A stretch of 64,000 nucleotides of DNA from Comamonas testosteroni TK102 (GTDB lineage Bacteria > Pseudomonadota > Gammaproteobacteria > Burkholderiales > Burkholderiaceae_C). The DNA is taken from positions 2,604,001-2,668,000 of the forward strand of contig NZ_CP006704.1 in NCBI RefSeq assembly GCF_000739375.1. Direction: 5' to 3'. The translations under genes were made by a program, and so were the position numbers. How positions within the stretch are numbered: the first letter of the stretch is position 1; each line of letters begins with the position of its first letter. Under the pieces are notes generated by a model, which saw only the letters and a list, made by a program, of their open reading frames with translations, did no database searches and was not told where the DNA came from. Shown here one piece after another: positions 16,569-27,000 of this stretch.

Positions 16569-17182
16569 TGCATGCATTCCCGCAGTGCGCGCAGTCCGCG
16601 CTGAATCCAGGCCTTGACGGTGCCCAGGGGTGCTTGCAACCGCTCGGCAATCTCGCTGTGGCTGCAGCCGTCCACATAGGCGTGCAACAAACAGGCACGG
16701 CGCGCTGGCTCCAAGCCGTCAAGGCAATGCCCAAGACGGCCGAGCGACGCCTGCCGTGCAAGCTCATCGCCACCATCCTGCCAGGCTGCAAAGGCTGCCT
16801 GTGCATCCAGGTGCGCTGTAGCCGGTTCGTCAAGCACGGTTTCGCGCGCGCCATCGCGTACGCGATTCAGGGCCGCATGCCTGACGATGCTGTAGATCCA
16901 TCCACGGGCAGAGCCACGGCTGGCGTCAAAACTCGATGCACGCTCCCAGATGGACACAAAAGCGTCGTGAAGCACATCCTCTGCCGCAGCGCGGTCACGA
17001 ACTATTCTGAGAGCCACACCCAGCAGGTAGCGTGCTTCATGCACATAGATGCGGCGCAAGGCTTCGCGATCACCTTGCGCGCAGGCCTGCAGCGCAGCGG
17101 CGTGGTCGAAAGCGTCGTCTTGGAGGGCGGCAGCAGGCGGCACAAATAAAAGCTTGGAAGGAAATAGAGATAGTCCCTTCAC
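16565..17182 (-). CDS. ECF RNA polymerase sigma factor
   Basis: A 205-residue group-IV sigma factor. Region 2 is seen in EDVLHDAFVSIWERASSFD and GWIYSIVRHAALNRVRD. Region 4 is in LEPARRACLLHAYVDGCSHSEIAERL followed by GTVKAWIQRGLRALRECM. Order and coupling with the anti-sigma gene are standard. The likely regulon includes the adjacent cytochrome/molybdoenzyme operon, the MXKDX protein and the DUF3455 lipoprotein. This follows from conserved neighbourhood logic and not from promoter matches, which I could not establish by eye. Confidence 0.93.
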   Translation of the reverse strand: MKGLSLFPSKLLFVPPAAALQDDAFDHAAALQACAQGDREALRRIYVHEARYLLGVALRIVRDRAAAEDVLHDAFVSIWERASSFDASRGSARGWIYSIVRHAALNRVRDGARETVLDEPATAHLDAQAAFAAWQDGGDELARQASLGRLGHCLDGLEPARRACLLHAYVDGCSHSEIAERLQAPLGTVKAWIQRGLRALRECMQ

Positions 17183-17209
17183 GCATTCTAGTCATGCCGC
17201 TGCAAAGCC

Positions 17210-17785
17210 TTACATCGTGGGTTTCCAGAAGATGTAGTCGGCCTGGTACTTGACCATGGTCTTTTGCCCCTTTGTGGCGGTGGTGCAAGGCTTGTCGGCA
17301 GGAGCAGTGCCCCCTTGGAGTGCGACGCGCTGGATGTAGCTAACGTCTACCAGCGCTCCGTTACCCATGGCTGGATTGGCCTTCACCAACTGGTATGGCA
17401 GGTTGCCGGCACCAGATGGCGCGACGGCTAGCTGCGTAGCGGTGAGCTTGGAGCCGTCGTTGGCTTCCCAGGTGGCGGGAGGGCCATAGTAGCGGCCCAC
17501 AGTTTTGCCGGAGCGGTCTTTCAGCACCGCATCGGGGCCGACAAAGACCCATTCGGTTTGACCTGGTGCGTTGGCCTTGTCCCTGCATTCGTAAGTGATG
17601 TCGCCACTGCCTACCGTTTCCCAAGCGACCTTGTGACCGGATGGAACCTGGATAGACGCCGGCAGCGAGGCCTGGGAGAAGGTACCGGCCGGAGACTGCA
17701 TCGAGCCGCAGGCAGCGAGCAGGGCTGCGGTGGAGGCAATGGCAGCAATAGCGGTGAGGCGGTATGCGAAGCGAGTGGTCGACAT
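17210..17785 (-). CDS. DUF3455 domain lipoprotein
   Basis: A 191-residue exported lipoprotein: signal ending in lipobox LLAACG, then a DUF3455 domain (VPSGHKVAWETVGSGDITYECRD at the start, later EWVFVGPDAVLKDRSG, the conserved GRYYGPPATWEANDGSK, and a final YQADYIFWKP). ATG 17785 is preceded by TTGGAGAATC, which decides it over an ATG twelve codons upstream. Function of the family is unknown; it often accompanies ECF sigma factors in beta-proteobacteria, as here, directly upstream of the sigma gene on the same strand. Confidence 0.88.
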   Translation of the reverse strand: MSTTRFAYRLTAIAAIASTAALLAACGSMQSPAGTFSQASLPASIQVPSGHKVAWETVGSGDITYECRDKANAPGQTEWVFVGPDAVLKDRSGKTVGRYYGPPATWEANDGSKLTATQLAVAPSGAGNLPYQLVKANPAMGNGALVDVSYIQRVALQGGTAPADKPCTTATKGQKTMVKYQADYIFWKPTM

Positions 17786-18189
17786 TGAGATTCTCCAATT
17801 AGATCGGTTGGAAAGGTTCACTGAGGCAGCACATTGCTTGTGTTGCTATAGCTACTACCCGCGAGACCGATGTTTGGATGCACCGAACGCGAAAATATTT
17901 CAGTTGCTTGGGCAGTACTAGGCCTCGGGCGGCTTTCTCGGGCAGCTTGCACGCCGAGCGCTCATTTCCTGGGGTTCAAGACTTGCCCAGAAACATCCGC
18001 TCACTCCTTGCGATTAATGATGTTGCTTCTCATTTCTCGAATGACCAGGCTTGCGGGTACCCAGCGTGAAGCACAAGGACACCTCAAGCTTTGCGGGCTG
18101 CATCCGGCCCCTGTGCCGATGAGTTGGGCAAACAGGGTCCTGGTGCATCACCCTTAGGAGACCCGGACTGCTTGTGCTGCGCTTGCCGC
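17786..18189. other. Region without a recognisable gene
   Basis: About 400 bases upstream of the DUF3455 gene. Its promoter must lie here. Several frames stay open for 60-95 codons but none has a ribosome site, plausible product or family match. Confidence 0.35.
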
Positions 18190-18905
18190 TCAACGATGGC
18201 GCTGGCAAAGGGGAAAATGGGAGACAGCTTTGCTGTTGTGTTCTACAAATTCCCGCTTGATCGCAGCCGCATAGCAGGCGAGGCTGGCGCTGCGATATGG
18301 AAGGAAGGGGATCTGCAGCCACTCAGTCAGTCGTTTGAGCTTGGCAACAGAATCATGCTCCACGCAATCCATGGGGAAGACGACCAGGCAGGAGCAAGTC
18401 AGCAGGAGATCCAGCAGGCCTTTGAGGTCTTCCTGACCGCCATCGGGTGCAGGAACTCTCCAGCGTTGCGTTGAACACAGTCCCGAATCGTGGGATTGGA
18501 GTTAGGTCGCCCGCCTGCATAAAGCACTTTTTGGACCTGCAGCAGTGCCTGGTTACGGGTTGCCGTGGTGGCCTGGCCGTAGCTGGCATCACTGAGATAG
18601 TGCAACTCTGCCTCGCAGCGGCAAGGTCCTCTGCCAGATATTGGCTGTGTTGCTTCGCGCTTGCCAGTTCTGCTTTCAGCTGAAGAATCAACTGCTGTGA
18701 TTCTTGTATGGCGCGTTCGGCATGCACGTGTCGCCGGACTTGCAGATCTTCCATTTGGCGACAGAGGAATGGCATGGCCCGTTCACTGGATTGCATGCGC
18801 AGTTGGGCAGTACGTTGTTCAAGCTCCATCGCTTGCTGGCGGAAATCGCTGCATTGCGACGGACGAAGGCATTTTCTTTGCTTACTCGCGCATTCTCACG
18901 CGGTA
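18190..18905 (-). pseudogene. Decayed coiled-coil protein gene
   Basis: The minus strand shows protein-like sequence spread over shifting frames. A Glu/Gln/Ala-rich coiled-coil stretch (MELEQRTAQLRMQSSERAM and later QLILQLKAELASAKQH) runs into a different frame reading YLSDASYGQATTATRNQALL and IRDCVQRNAGEFLHP, then another reading LKRLTEWLQIPFLPY. At least two frame changes are needed to join them. No family is recognised; a DNA-binding coiled-coil protein of a mobile element would fit the shape but is only a guess. Confidence 0.3.
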
Positions 18906-19307
18906 GATGACTGGCATGGCTCCGCGTCTAATCTTCGCCTCATATGTGGATGGCTTATGCAGCAAGCCGAATGCTTGCTGAGTATCTGTTTATTAAACAA
19001 CGAAAATAGCAATAGGAAAATTCTGATTTTATTTTCCATTTTTGGGGTTGCCGTTAATCAATGCCTGGCTAGGACCAAATTTAGCAATGAGGCAAGACTA
19101 GTCAAGTCATGTTCTTCCTGCATTTGTCTCTTGGTGTGATTGAGGCAGAGCCTTGTTCGGTTAGATGGGGCTATTCGATCAAACTCCATCTTTGTCAATT
19201 TTTATAAAGAGATATTTCCGCGATGTAGGTTTTGCGTAATAGTCCTCTGGCATAACGTGAATGCTACTCACGCGAAAAAAATGACACAAGAAATACCAAA
19301 GTCCTTG
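18906..19307. promoter_or_regulatory. AT-rich leader of the CDI operon
   Basis: About 400 bases of AT-rich DNA upstream of cdiB. The cdiBAI promoter is expected here. No specific operator is recognised. Frames running into cdiB are open from 19140, but the residues before the signal peptide do not look like protein. Confidence 0.4.
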
Positions 19308-21032
19308 ATGAGGGAAAAAAAATATAGTCACCGCCTTCATTTAATGCCTCTATTTGCGGCATTGGTGAGCCTGGCTGCTCCCGCTTTTGCGCAGCTTTCC
19401 GGCAGCGCCGCCATTGAGCAACAGCAGCTACAGCGGCAGCAAGAGCGCGAACGTGAGCTGCGCGAACGCATGACTCCGAATGCGAACACTTTGCAGCCAC
19501 AAGTGAAACCCGAAACGCTCGCGATGCCAGATGGCGAAATGCCTTGCTTCGCGCTGCATGCGCTTGAATTGACAGGGCCCAAGCTTGATGCATTGCCTTG
19601 GCTCGGGGCTGCGGCAGGCATTGATCTGAGCACCCGGCCCTGCGTAGGGGCCAAGGGGGTCGAGGTCATCCTGGCGAGAATGCAGCAAGCAGTGCTGGAG
19701 CATGGCTACGTGACCTCCAGAGTGATGGTGGTCCCTCAAAACCTCAAAGACGGTGTGTTGAACGTCGCTTTCATTCCCGGCGTTCTCAGAGCCATTCGAT
19801 TTACCCAAGAGAGCACGGCAAGCACATCGCTGTTCGCCGCTTTGCCTTCCAAACCCGGAGAGTTACTGCAGCTTCGTGATATAGAGCAAGGTCTGGAGAA
19901 TCTCAAGCGAGTACCAACGGCAGATGCCGATATTCAGATCACTCCCGCTGAAGGCCACGAGGCGGAGCCTGGTCAAAGTGATCTGATGATTACTTATAAG
20001 AATATCAGCCCCTTGCGCTCGAACGTCGCCATGGATAATGGTGGCACCAAATCAACGGGAAAATTACAAGGTACAGGAACGGTATCCTGGGACAACCCGC
20101 TGGGCCTGAATGACCTGATGTACTTCAGCTTCGGCGGAGGCGTTGACAATGGCGGCAGCCGTGGCACCGAAACCCGGGCCGCACAGTATTCCCTGCCTTT
20201 CGGGTATTGGTTGCTGGCCCTGTCGGGTTCCTATAACCAATACCACCAGGGCGTTGCGGGTGCTTATCAAAACTACACCTACAGCGGCGAATCCAGCAAT
20301 CTGGATCTCAAGCTCAGCTGGGTGGTATTCCGCAATGCCTCTTCCAAGACCACGGCCGGCATCAAGGCCTTCCAGCGGACTTCCAACAACTACATCGACG
20401 ATGTGGAGATCGATGTCCAGCGTCGGCGTACCTCGGGCTTTGAACTGAGCCTGAACCAGCGCAGCTATCTAGGCAATGCCATCCTGGATGCCAATCTGGC
20501 CTACAAGCGAGGCACGGGTGCTTTTGCTGCCTTGCATGCGCCAGAGGAGCCCTTTGGTGAAGGCACTTCGCGCATGAAGCTCTATATCGCCGATCTGGCA
20601 TTGACCAAGCCCTTCGAGCTGGGTGGCACCAAACTCAGATTCACCAGCAACTGGCATGGCCAGTGGAACAAGACACCACTGACCCCGCAGGATCGCCTTG
20701 GCATTGGAGGCCGTTATACCGTGCGGAGCTTCGACGGCGAAAGCACCTTGCTGGCCGAACGAGGCTGGTACTGGCGCAACGAACTCAGCGCGCCCTTGAG
20801 TCTGGGCGTTGCAGGCAATGCAGAGGCCTTTGTGGGGCTGGATACCGGCCATGTGAGCGGACCTTCCGCCCAATACCTGGTGGGGCAGTCCTTGACCGGC
20901 GCTGCCATTGGACTGCGTGGCGCCTGGCGCAACCTCTCCTATGAAGTCTTTGTGGCCACGCCTGTCAAAAAGCCGGAGCACTTCCGAACCTCCCATACCA
21001 ATCTGGCACTGAGCCTGGCCTACAGCTTCTGA
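19308..21032 (+). CDS. cdiB: Two-partner secretion outer-membrane transporter CdiB/FhaC/ShlB
   Basis: The outer-membrane translocator for the giant exoprotein encoded next. After the signal peptide (LMPLFAALVSLAAPAFAQ) comes a Gln/Arg/Glu-rich helix, then two POTRA domains (FALHALELTGPKL; VLNVAFIPGVLRAI, with LENLKRVPTADADIQITPAEG typical of POTRA2). A 16-strand barrel follows. The loop-6 motif is RSFDGE (VRGY/F family signature) and the protein ends SLAYSF with the C-terminal Phe needed for barrel assembly. About 574 residues from ATG 19308; ATG 19281 or 19344 are alternatives and no start has a good ribosome site. It lies nine bases upstream of cdiA. Confidence 0.93.
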   Translation: MREKKYSHRLHLMPLFAALVSLAAPAFAQLSGSAAIEQQQLQRQQERERELRERMTPNANTLQPQVKPETLAMPDGEMPCFALHALELTGPKLDALPWLGAAAGIDLSTRPCVGAKGVEVILARMQQAVLEHGYVTSRVMVVPQNLKDGVLNVAFIPGVLRAIRFTQESTASTSLFAALPSKPGELLQLRDIEQGLENLKRVPTADADIQITPAEGHEAEPGQSDLMITYKNISPLRSNVAMDNGGTKSTGKLQGTGTVSWDNPLGLNDLMYFSFGGGVDNGGSRGTETRAAQYSLPFGYWLLALSGSYNQYHQGVAGAYQNYTYSGESSNLDLKLSWVVFRNASSKTTAGIKAFQRTSNNYIDDVEIDVQRRRTSGFELSLNQRSYLGNAILDANLAYKRGTGAFAALHAPEEPFGEGTSRMKLYIADLALTKPFELGGTKLRFTSNWHGQWNKTPLTPQDRLGIGGRYTVRSFDGESTLLAERGWYWRNELSAPLSLGVAGNAEAFVGLDTGHVSGPSAQYLVGQSLTGAAIGLRGAWRNLSYEVFVATPVKKPEHFRTSHTNLALSLAYSF

Positions 21033-21041
21033 GGCGTCGTC

Positions 21042-24000
21042 ATGAACAAGAATCGTCACCGCGTTATCTTCAACAAAGCCCGTGGCATCCGGATGGTGGT
21101 GCAGGAAACAGCTTCCAGCGAAGGCAAGGCCGGCAATGGCAGCACACAGACAGGCGCTTCTGATGCTGGTGCCTTGTCGGCGGGCAGTTTGCGCACTGCC
21201 AAGTCCTTCCTGAGCGCTTTCCCGTTCTCTGCTGCAGCCAAGACAGCAGGCATGCTGGCCTTGGCTCTGGGGGCTCCTGCCGGTTTTGCGCAGATCATTG
21301 CCGACCCCTCGGCCCCCAATCGACAGCGCCCCACGGTTCTGGAATCAGCCAACGGCACCCCCACGGTCAATATCCAGACCCCTTCTGCAGGTGGCGTCAG
21401 CCGCAACACCTACCAGCAGTTCGACATCGGACAAAAGGGAGCCATCCTCAACAACAGCCGCACCAATGTGCAAACCCAGATTGGTGGCTGGGTGCAAGGC
21501 AATCCATGGCTGGCCAACGGCAGCGCCCGGGTTATCGTCAATGAAGTCAATTCCGCCGCTCAGTCTCGCCTGATGGGGCCGCTGGAGGTCGCAGGCCAGC
21601 GGGCCGACGTCATCATTGCCAATCCTTCGGGTCTGGTGGTCGATGGCCTGTCCTTCATCAATGCCGCTGGAGTGACGCTCACCACGGGTCGCCCTCTGTA
21701 TGGAGCCAATGGCAGTCTGGACGGCTTCAATGTTCAAGGCGGCCAGATCAGCCTGCAAGGCAGCGGCATGGATGCCACCAAGGCAGATTACGCCAATATC
21801 CTGGCCCGGGCCATCTCGCTCAATGCGGGTGTGTGGGCCCAGGAGTTGAAGGTTATCACAGGCGTCAACCAGATCACCACAGACAGCAGCGTCCAGCAAA
21901 GCAACCCCAGCCCAGTTGGTGCAGAGTCTGTGAAGCCCGGGTTCGCACTGGATGTCGCCCAACTGGGCGGTATGTACGCGGGCAGGATTTTCATTGTGGG
22001 TACCGAGTCCGGCCTGGGTGTCAGAAATGCGGGCACTTTATCAGCGACAACAGGTGGTCTGACCCTGAGTGCCGATGGACAGTTGAGCAATTCTGGTGTG
22101 ATCGCCAGCAACCATGTCGATGCCAATCTAAATGTATCGAGCAAAGGTATCGACAACAGCGGAACTTTGAGCAGTCAGCGTGATATCACCATCAATGACG
22201 GTGGCTCAGGGCTGAGCAACTCAGGAGCCATTCAGGCGGGCCAGCAACTGACAATCCAGGCAGGGCAGCTCACCAACCAAAGCACGGGCAACCTTACGAC
22301 ACAGCGGCTGGACGTCACTGCCCTGGATCTGAACAATGCAGGCTCCATAGCGCAAACCGGCTCTCAAGACTTGCGCATTCAAACTGCGTCATTGAGCAAC
22401 AGTGGCTCCAAGGCTGTGCTGGGAGCGCCTTCTGCAACGACCAATGGCACAGGCGCAGGTGGCGGTACAGGCACTGATTCGGGTGGGGCGGGCTCAGATG
22501 GTGCCAGCACGACAGCTCCCCCCACCTCTGGTCAGGACGGCAGCGCTGTCCAGACATCGCCAGTGGCCCCCGTGGTGCTTGCCACTGGCAATATCAACGT
22601 GGTGCAGACCCTCACCAACACAGGCAAGATCGTTGCCAATGGTGCGACTGATGTCTCGACTTCTCAGTCCTTGACCAATAGTGGCAGCGTCAACGCTCGG
22701 CAACTTCACAGCGAGGGAAGTCTGGACAATAGCCAGGGGAGTCTGGTCGTTCAAAACTTCTCCGGTTCCCAAACTGCCTTGCAAAACCGGTCAGGCTCGT
22801 TCTATGTACAGACTGATCTGAAGCTTGATGCTCAGGGTCTGGATAACTCCAGCGGCACGATTGGTAGCGCCCAATCGCTCACCATCAATGCCAAAGATGG
22901 GGTTGTCAACACTGCGGGGACGCTGACCGCAGGCAAAGACCTGACGGTCCAGGCTCAAAGCGTAGGCAATGACAGTGGCCGCATCGTGAGCAATACGGGC
23001 AGCGTTTCTCTGGATACATCTGGGGCGCTGAGCAATCTCAAAGGCCAGATCGGCACGGTATCCACAGCAGCTGACGCCCAGGTGTGCATACAGGCGCAAT
23101 CACTGGAAAACAGCCGAGGTGAGATCTCTCAAAACGGCTCAGGCCAGCTGAGCATTCAGGTTGCTGATGCAGTGCAAAGCAATCAGGGCCTGATCGCCAG
23201 CAACGGCAGCACGCAAATCAAGGCCGCTAGCTTCAGCAACGACGCCGGTAACGTCTCCGCCCTCAAAAAACTGGACATCGCCAGCAGCCAGAGCATCAGC
23301 AACGTGGCTGGCAGTATGCAAGCAGGCGACGGCTCCACCACGAATGTGTCTGATGGCTCCCTGAAACTCCGAGCAGGTGGGAACATCGACAATCGCAGCG
23401 GAACGCTGTTCGCCAACGCGGCCTTGAATGCACAAGCGACCAGCATCGACAACAGCAAAGGATCGCTGGCCACCATGGGTGATATGCAAGTGCATACGTC
23501 CGGTGACTCGATCAATAACGCGGGCAAGATTCAGGCCAATGGCAACGTAGACATCCAATCCACGCAAAAGATTGAAAACCAATCTGGCGTGATCGCCAGC
23601 GGTGGAAAATTAAACCTCCAGACCCAGAATCTGCAAACCCAGAGAGGTCAAGTCAGCGCAGGCAAAGATGCGACCCTGGTCACTCAAACCCTGGACAACA
23701 CCGAAGGGTCCATCACTCAGTCATCTCAAGGGCAGTTGTCCATTACCGCCAGCGCCGCTCTGACCAATGGGGCTGGCAAGATCATCAGCAACGGCGACCT
23801 CGGTATCTCCGCAGGCCAGACGAACAACCAAAGTGGTGAAATCACCAGCCTGCAAAACGCCCAGATTCAAGTGGTGGACCTGCAAAGTGAGCAAGGTGTG
23901 ATCCAGTCTGGCGCTGCTTTGGACCTGCAAAGCGCCTCGGACATCAACGCCAGAAAAGGCACGATCCAGTCGCAAGGGCCTTTAAACATTGACGCCAAAG

Positions 24001-27000
24001 GTCAGCTCATCAGCGCCGAAGGCATGATCCTCAGCAGCGACTCAGCCTCCATTCAAAGCGCAGGTCTGGATAACGCATCGGGCACCATCAGCAGCACGGC
24101 ATCCATCAAGATTCAAACCGGCGCTCTGCAAAATGATCAAGGCACGCTTGCCGCCAACAATGACCTCAAGCTGATCAGCACAGCCCTGAGCAACCAGTCC
24201 GGCCAGATCGGGGCGCAGAGCATTGCCATCGACACCCGGCAAGGAGCGCTGAACAACGACGACGGCAAGATCATTGCCTCTGCGGGCAATCTTGACGTGC
24301 AAAGCGGGGCGCTGCACAGCGACAAGGGCTGGATGCAGGCGGCGCAGGACCTGCAGATCCACACCCATGGTCAGGCACTGACCAATACCGGCACCTTGCT
24401 GGCCTTGGGCAATGCCACGGTGAACAGTGGCGATCTGCACAACACCGGTGGCACCATTCAGGCGGGGACCAGCCAGAGTGCTGCCACGGGTACTTCCAAT
24501 CTGACGCTGAACGCAGCAGGTGCACTGACCAATGATCAAGGCACGATTGCCGCCAACAATGACCTCAAGCTGACCAGCTCGGCCTTGAGCAACCAGTCCG
24601 GCCAGATCGGTGCGCAGAGCATTGCCATCGACACCCGGCAAGGAGCGCTGAACAACGACAGCGGCAAGATCATTGCCTCTGCGGGCAATCTGGACGTGCA
24701 AAGCGGGGCGCTGCACAGCGACAAGGGCTGGATGCAGGCGGCGCAGGACCTGCAGATCCACACCCATGGTCAGGCACTGACCAATACCGGCACCTTGCTG
24801 GCCTTGGGCAATGCCACGGTGAACAGTGGCGATCTGCACAACACCGGTGGCACCATTCAGGCGGGGACCAGCCAGAGTGCTGCCACGGGTGCTTCCAATC
24901 TGACGCTGAACGCAGCAGGTGCACTGACCAATGATCAAGGCACGATTGCTGCCAACAATGACCTCCAACTCAACAGCACAGCCCTGAGCAACCAGTCCGG
25001 CCAGATCGGTGCGCAAAGCATTACCATCGACACCCGGCAAGGAGCGCTGAACAACGACAGCGGCAAGATCATTGCCTCTGCGGGCAATCTGGACGTTCAA
25101 AGCGGAGCGCTGCACAGCGACAAGGGCTGGATGCAGGCGGCGCAGGACCTGCAGATCCACACCCATGGTCAGGCACTGACCAATACCGGCACCATGCTGG
25201 CCTTGGGCAATGCCCGCATCGACAGCGGTGATCTGGACAATACGGGCGGCACCATTCAGGCCGGCACCAGCCAGTCCTCAGGCAGCTCAAGCCTGAACGT
25301 GACGTCGGCGGGAGTGCTCACCAATGATCAGGGCACGATTGCGGCCAACAACGACCTCCAACTCAACAGCACAGCCCTGAGCAACCAGTCCGGCCAGATC
25401 GGTGCGCAAAGCATTGCCATTGACACCCGGCAAGGAGCGCTGAACAACGACGACGGCAAGATCATTGCCTCTGCGGGCAATCTGGACGTTCAAAGCGGAG
25501 CGCTGCACAGCGACAAAGGCTGGCTGCAGGCTGCGAAGGATCTGCAGATCAACACCCATGGCCAGAGCCTGACCAATACCGGCACCATGCTGGCCTTGGG
25601 CAACGCAAGCATCGACAGCGGTGATCTGGACAATACGGGCGGCGCCATTCAGGCGGGGACCAGCCAGAGTGCTGCCACGGGTACTTCCAATCTGACGCTG
25701 AATGCAGCAGGTGCAATGACCAATGGTCAAGGCACGATTGCCGCCAACAATGACCTCAAGCTGACCAGCTCGGCCCTGAGCAACCAGTCCGGCCAGATCG
25801 GTGCGCAGAGCATTGCCATCGACACCCGGCAAGGAGCGCTGAACAACGACGACGGCAAGATCATTGCCTCTGCGGGCAATCTGGACGTGCAAAGCGGGGC
25901 GCTGCACAGCGACAAGGGCTGGATGCAGGCGGCGCAGGACCTGCAGATCCACACCCATGGTCAGGCACTGACCAATACCGGCACCTTGCTGGCCTTGGGC
26001 AATGCCACGGTGAACAGTGGCGATCTGCACAACACCGGTGGCACCATTCAGGCGGGGACCAGCCAGAGTGCTGCCACGGGTACTTCCAATCTGACGCTGA
26101 ACGCAGCAGGTGCACTGACCAATGATCAAGGCACGATTGCCGCCAACAATGACCTCAAGCTGACCAGCTCGGCCTTGAGCAACCAGTCCGGCCAGATCGG
26201 TGCGCAGAGCATTGCCATTGACACCCAGCAAGGAGCGCTGAACAACGACAGCGGCAAGATCATTGCCTCTGCGGGCAATCTGGACGTGCAAAGCGGAGCG
26301 CTGCACAGCGACAAGGGCTGGATGCAGGCGGCGCAGGACCTGCAGATCCACACCCATGGTCAGGCACTGACCAATACCGGCACCTTGCTGGCCTTGGGCA
26401 ATGCCACGGTGAACAGTGGCGATCTGCACAACACCGGTGGCACCATTCAGGCGGGGACCAGCCAGAGTGCTGCCACGGGTACTTCCAATCTGACGCTGAA
26501 CGCAGCAGGTGCACTGACCAATGATCAAGGCACGCTTGCCGCCAACAATGACCTCAAGCTGATCAGCACAGCCCTGAGCAACCAGTCCGGCCAGATCGGT
26601 GCGCAAAGCATTACCATCGACACTCGGCAAGGAGCGCTGAACAACGACGACGGCAAGATCATTGCCTCTGCGGGCAATCTGGACGTTCAAAGCGGAGCGC
26701 TGCACAGCGACAAGGGCTGGCTGCAGGCGGCGCAGGACCTGCAGATCCACACCCATGGTCAGGCACTGACCAATACCGGCACCATGCTGGCCTTGGGCAA
26801 CGCAAGCATCGACAGCGGCAATCTGGACAACACGGGCGGCACCATTCAGGCCGGCACCAGCCAGTCCTCAGGCAGCTCAAGCCTGAACGTGACGTCGGCG
26901 GGAGTGCTCACCAATGATCAGGGCACGATTGCGGCCAACAACGACCTCCAACTCAACAGCACAGCCCTGAGCAACCAGTCCGGCCAGATCGGGGCGCAGA

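Noticed and set aside
25287..26756. 489-codon and other long minus-strand frames over the cdiA repeats
   Set aside because: They exist because eight near-identical repeats keep the same antisense frame open. No start signal or family.
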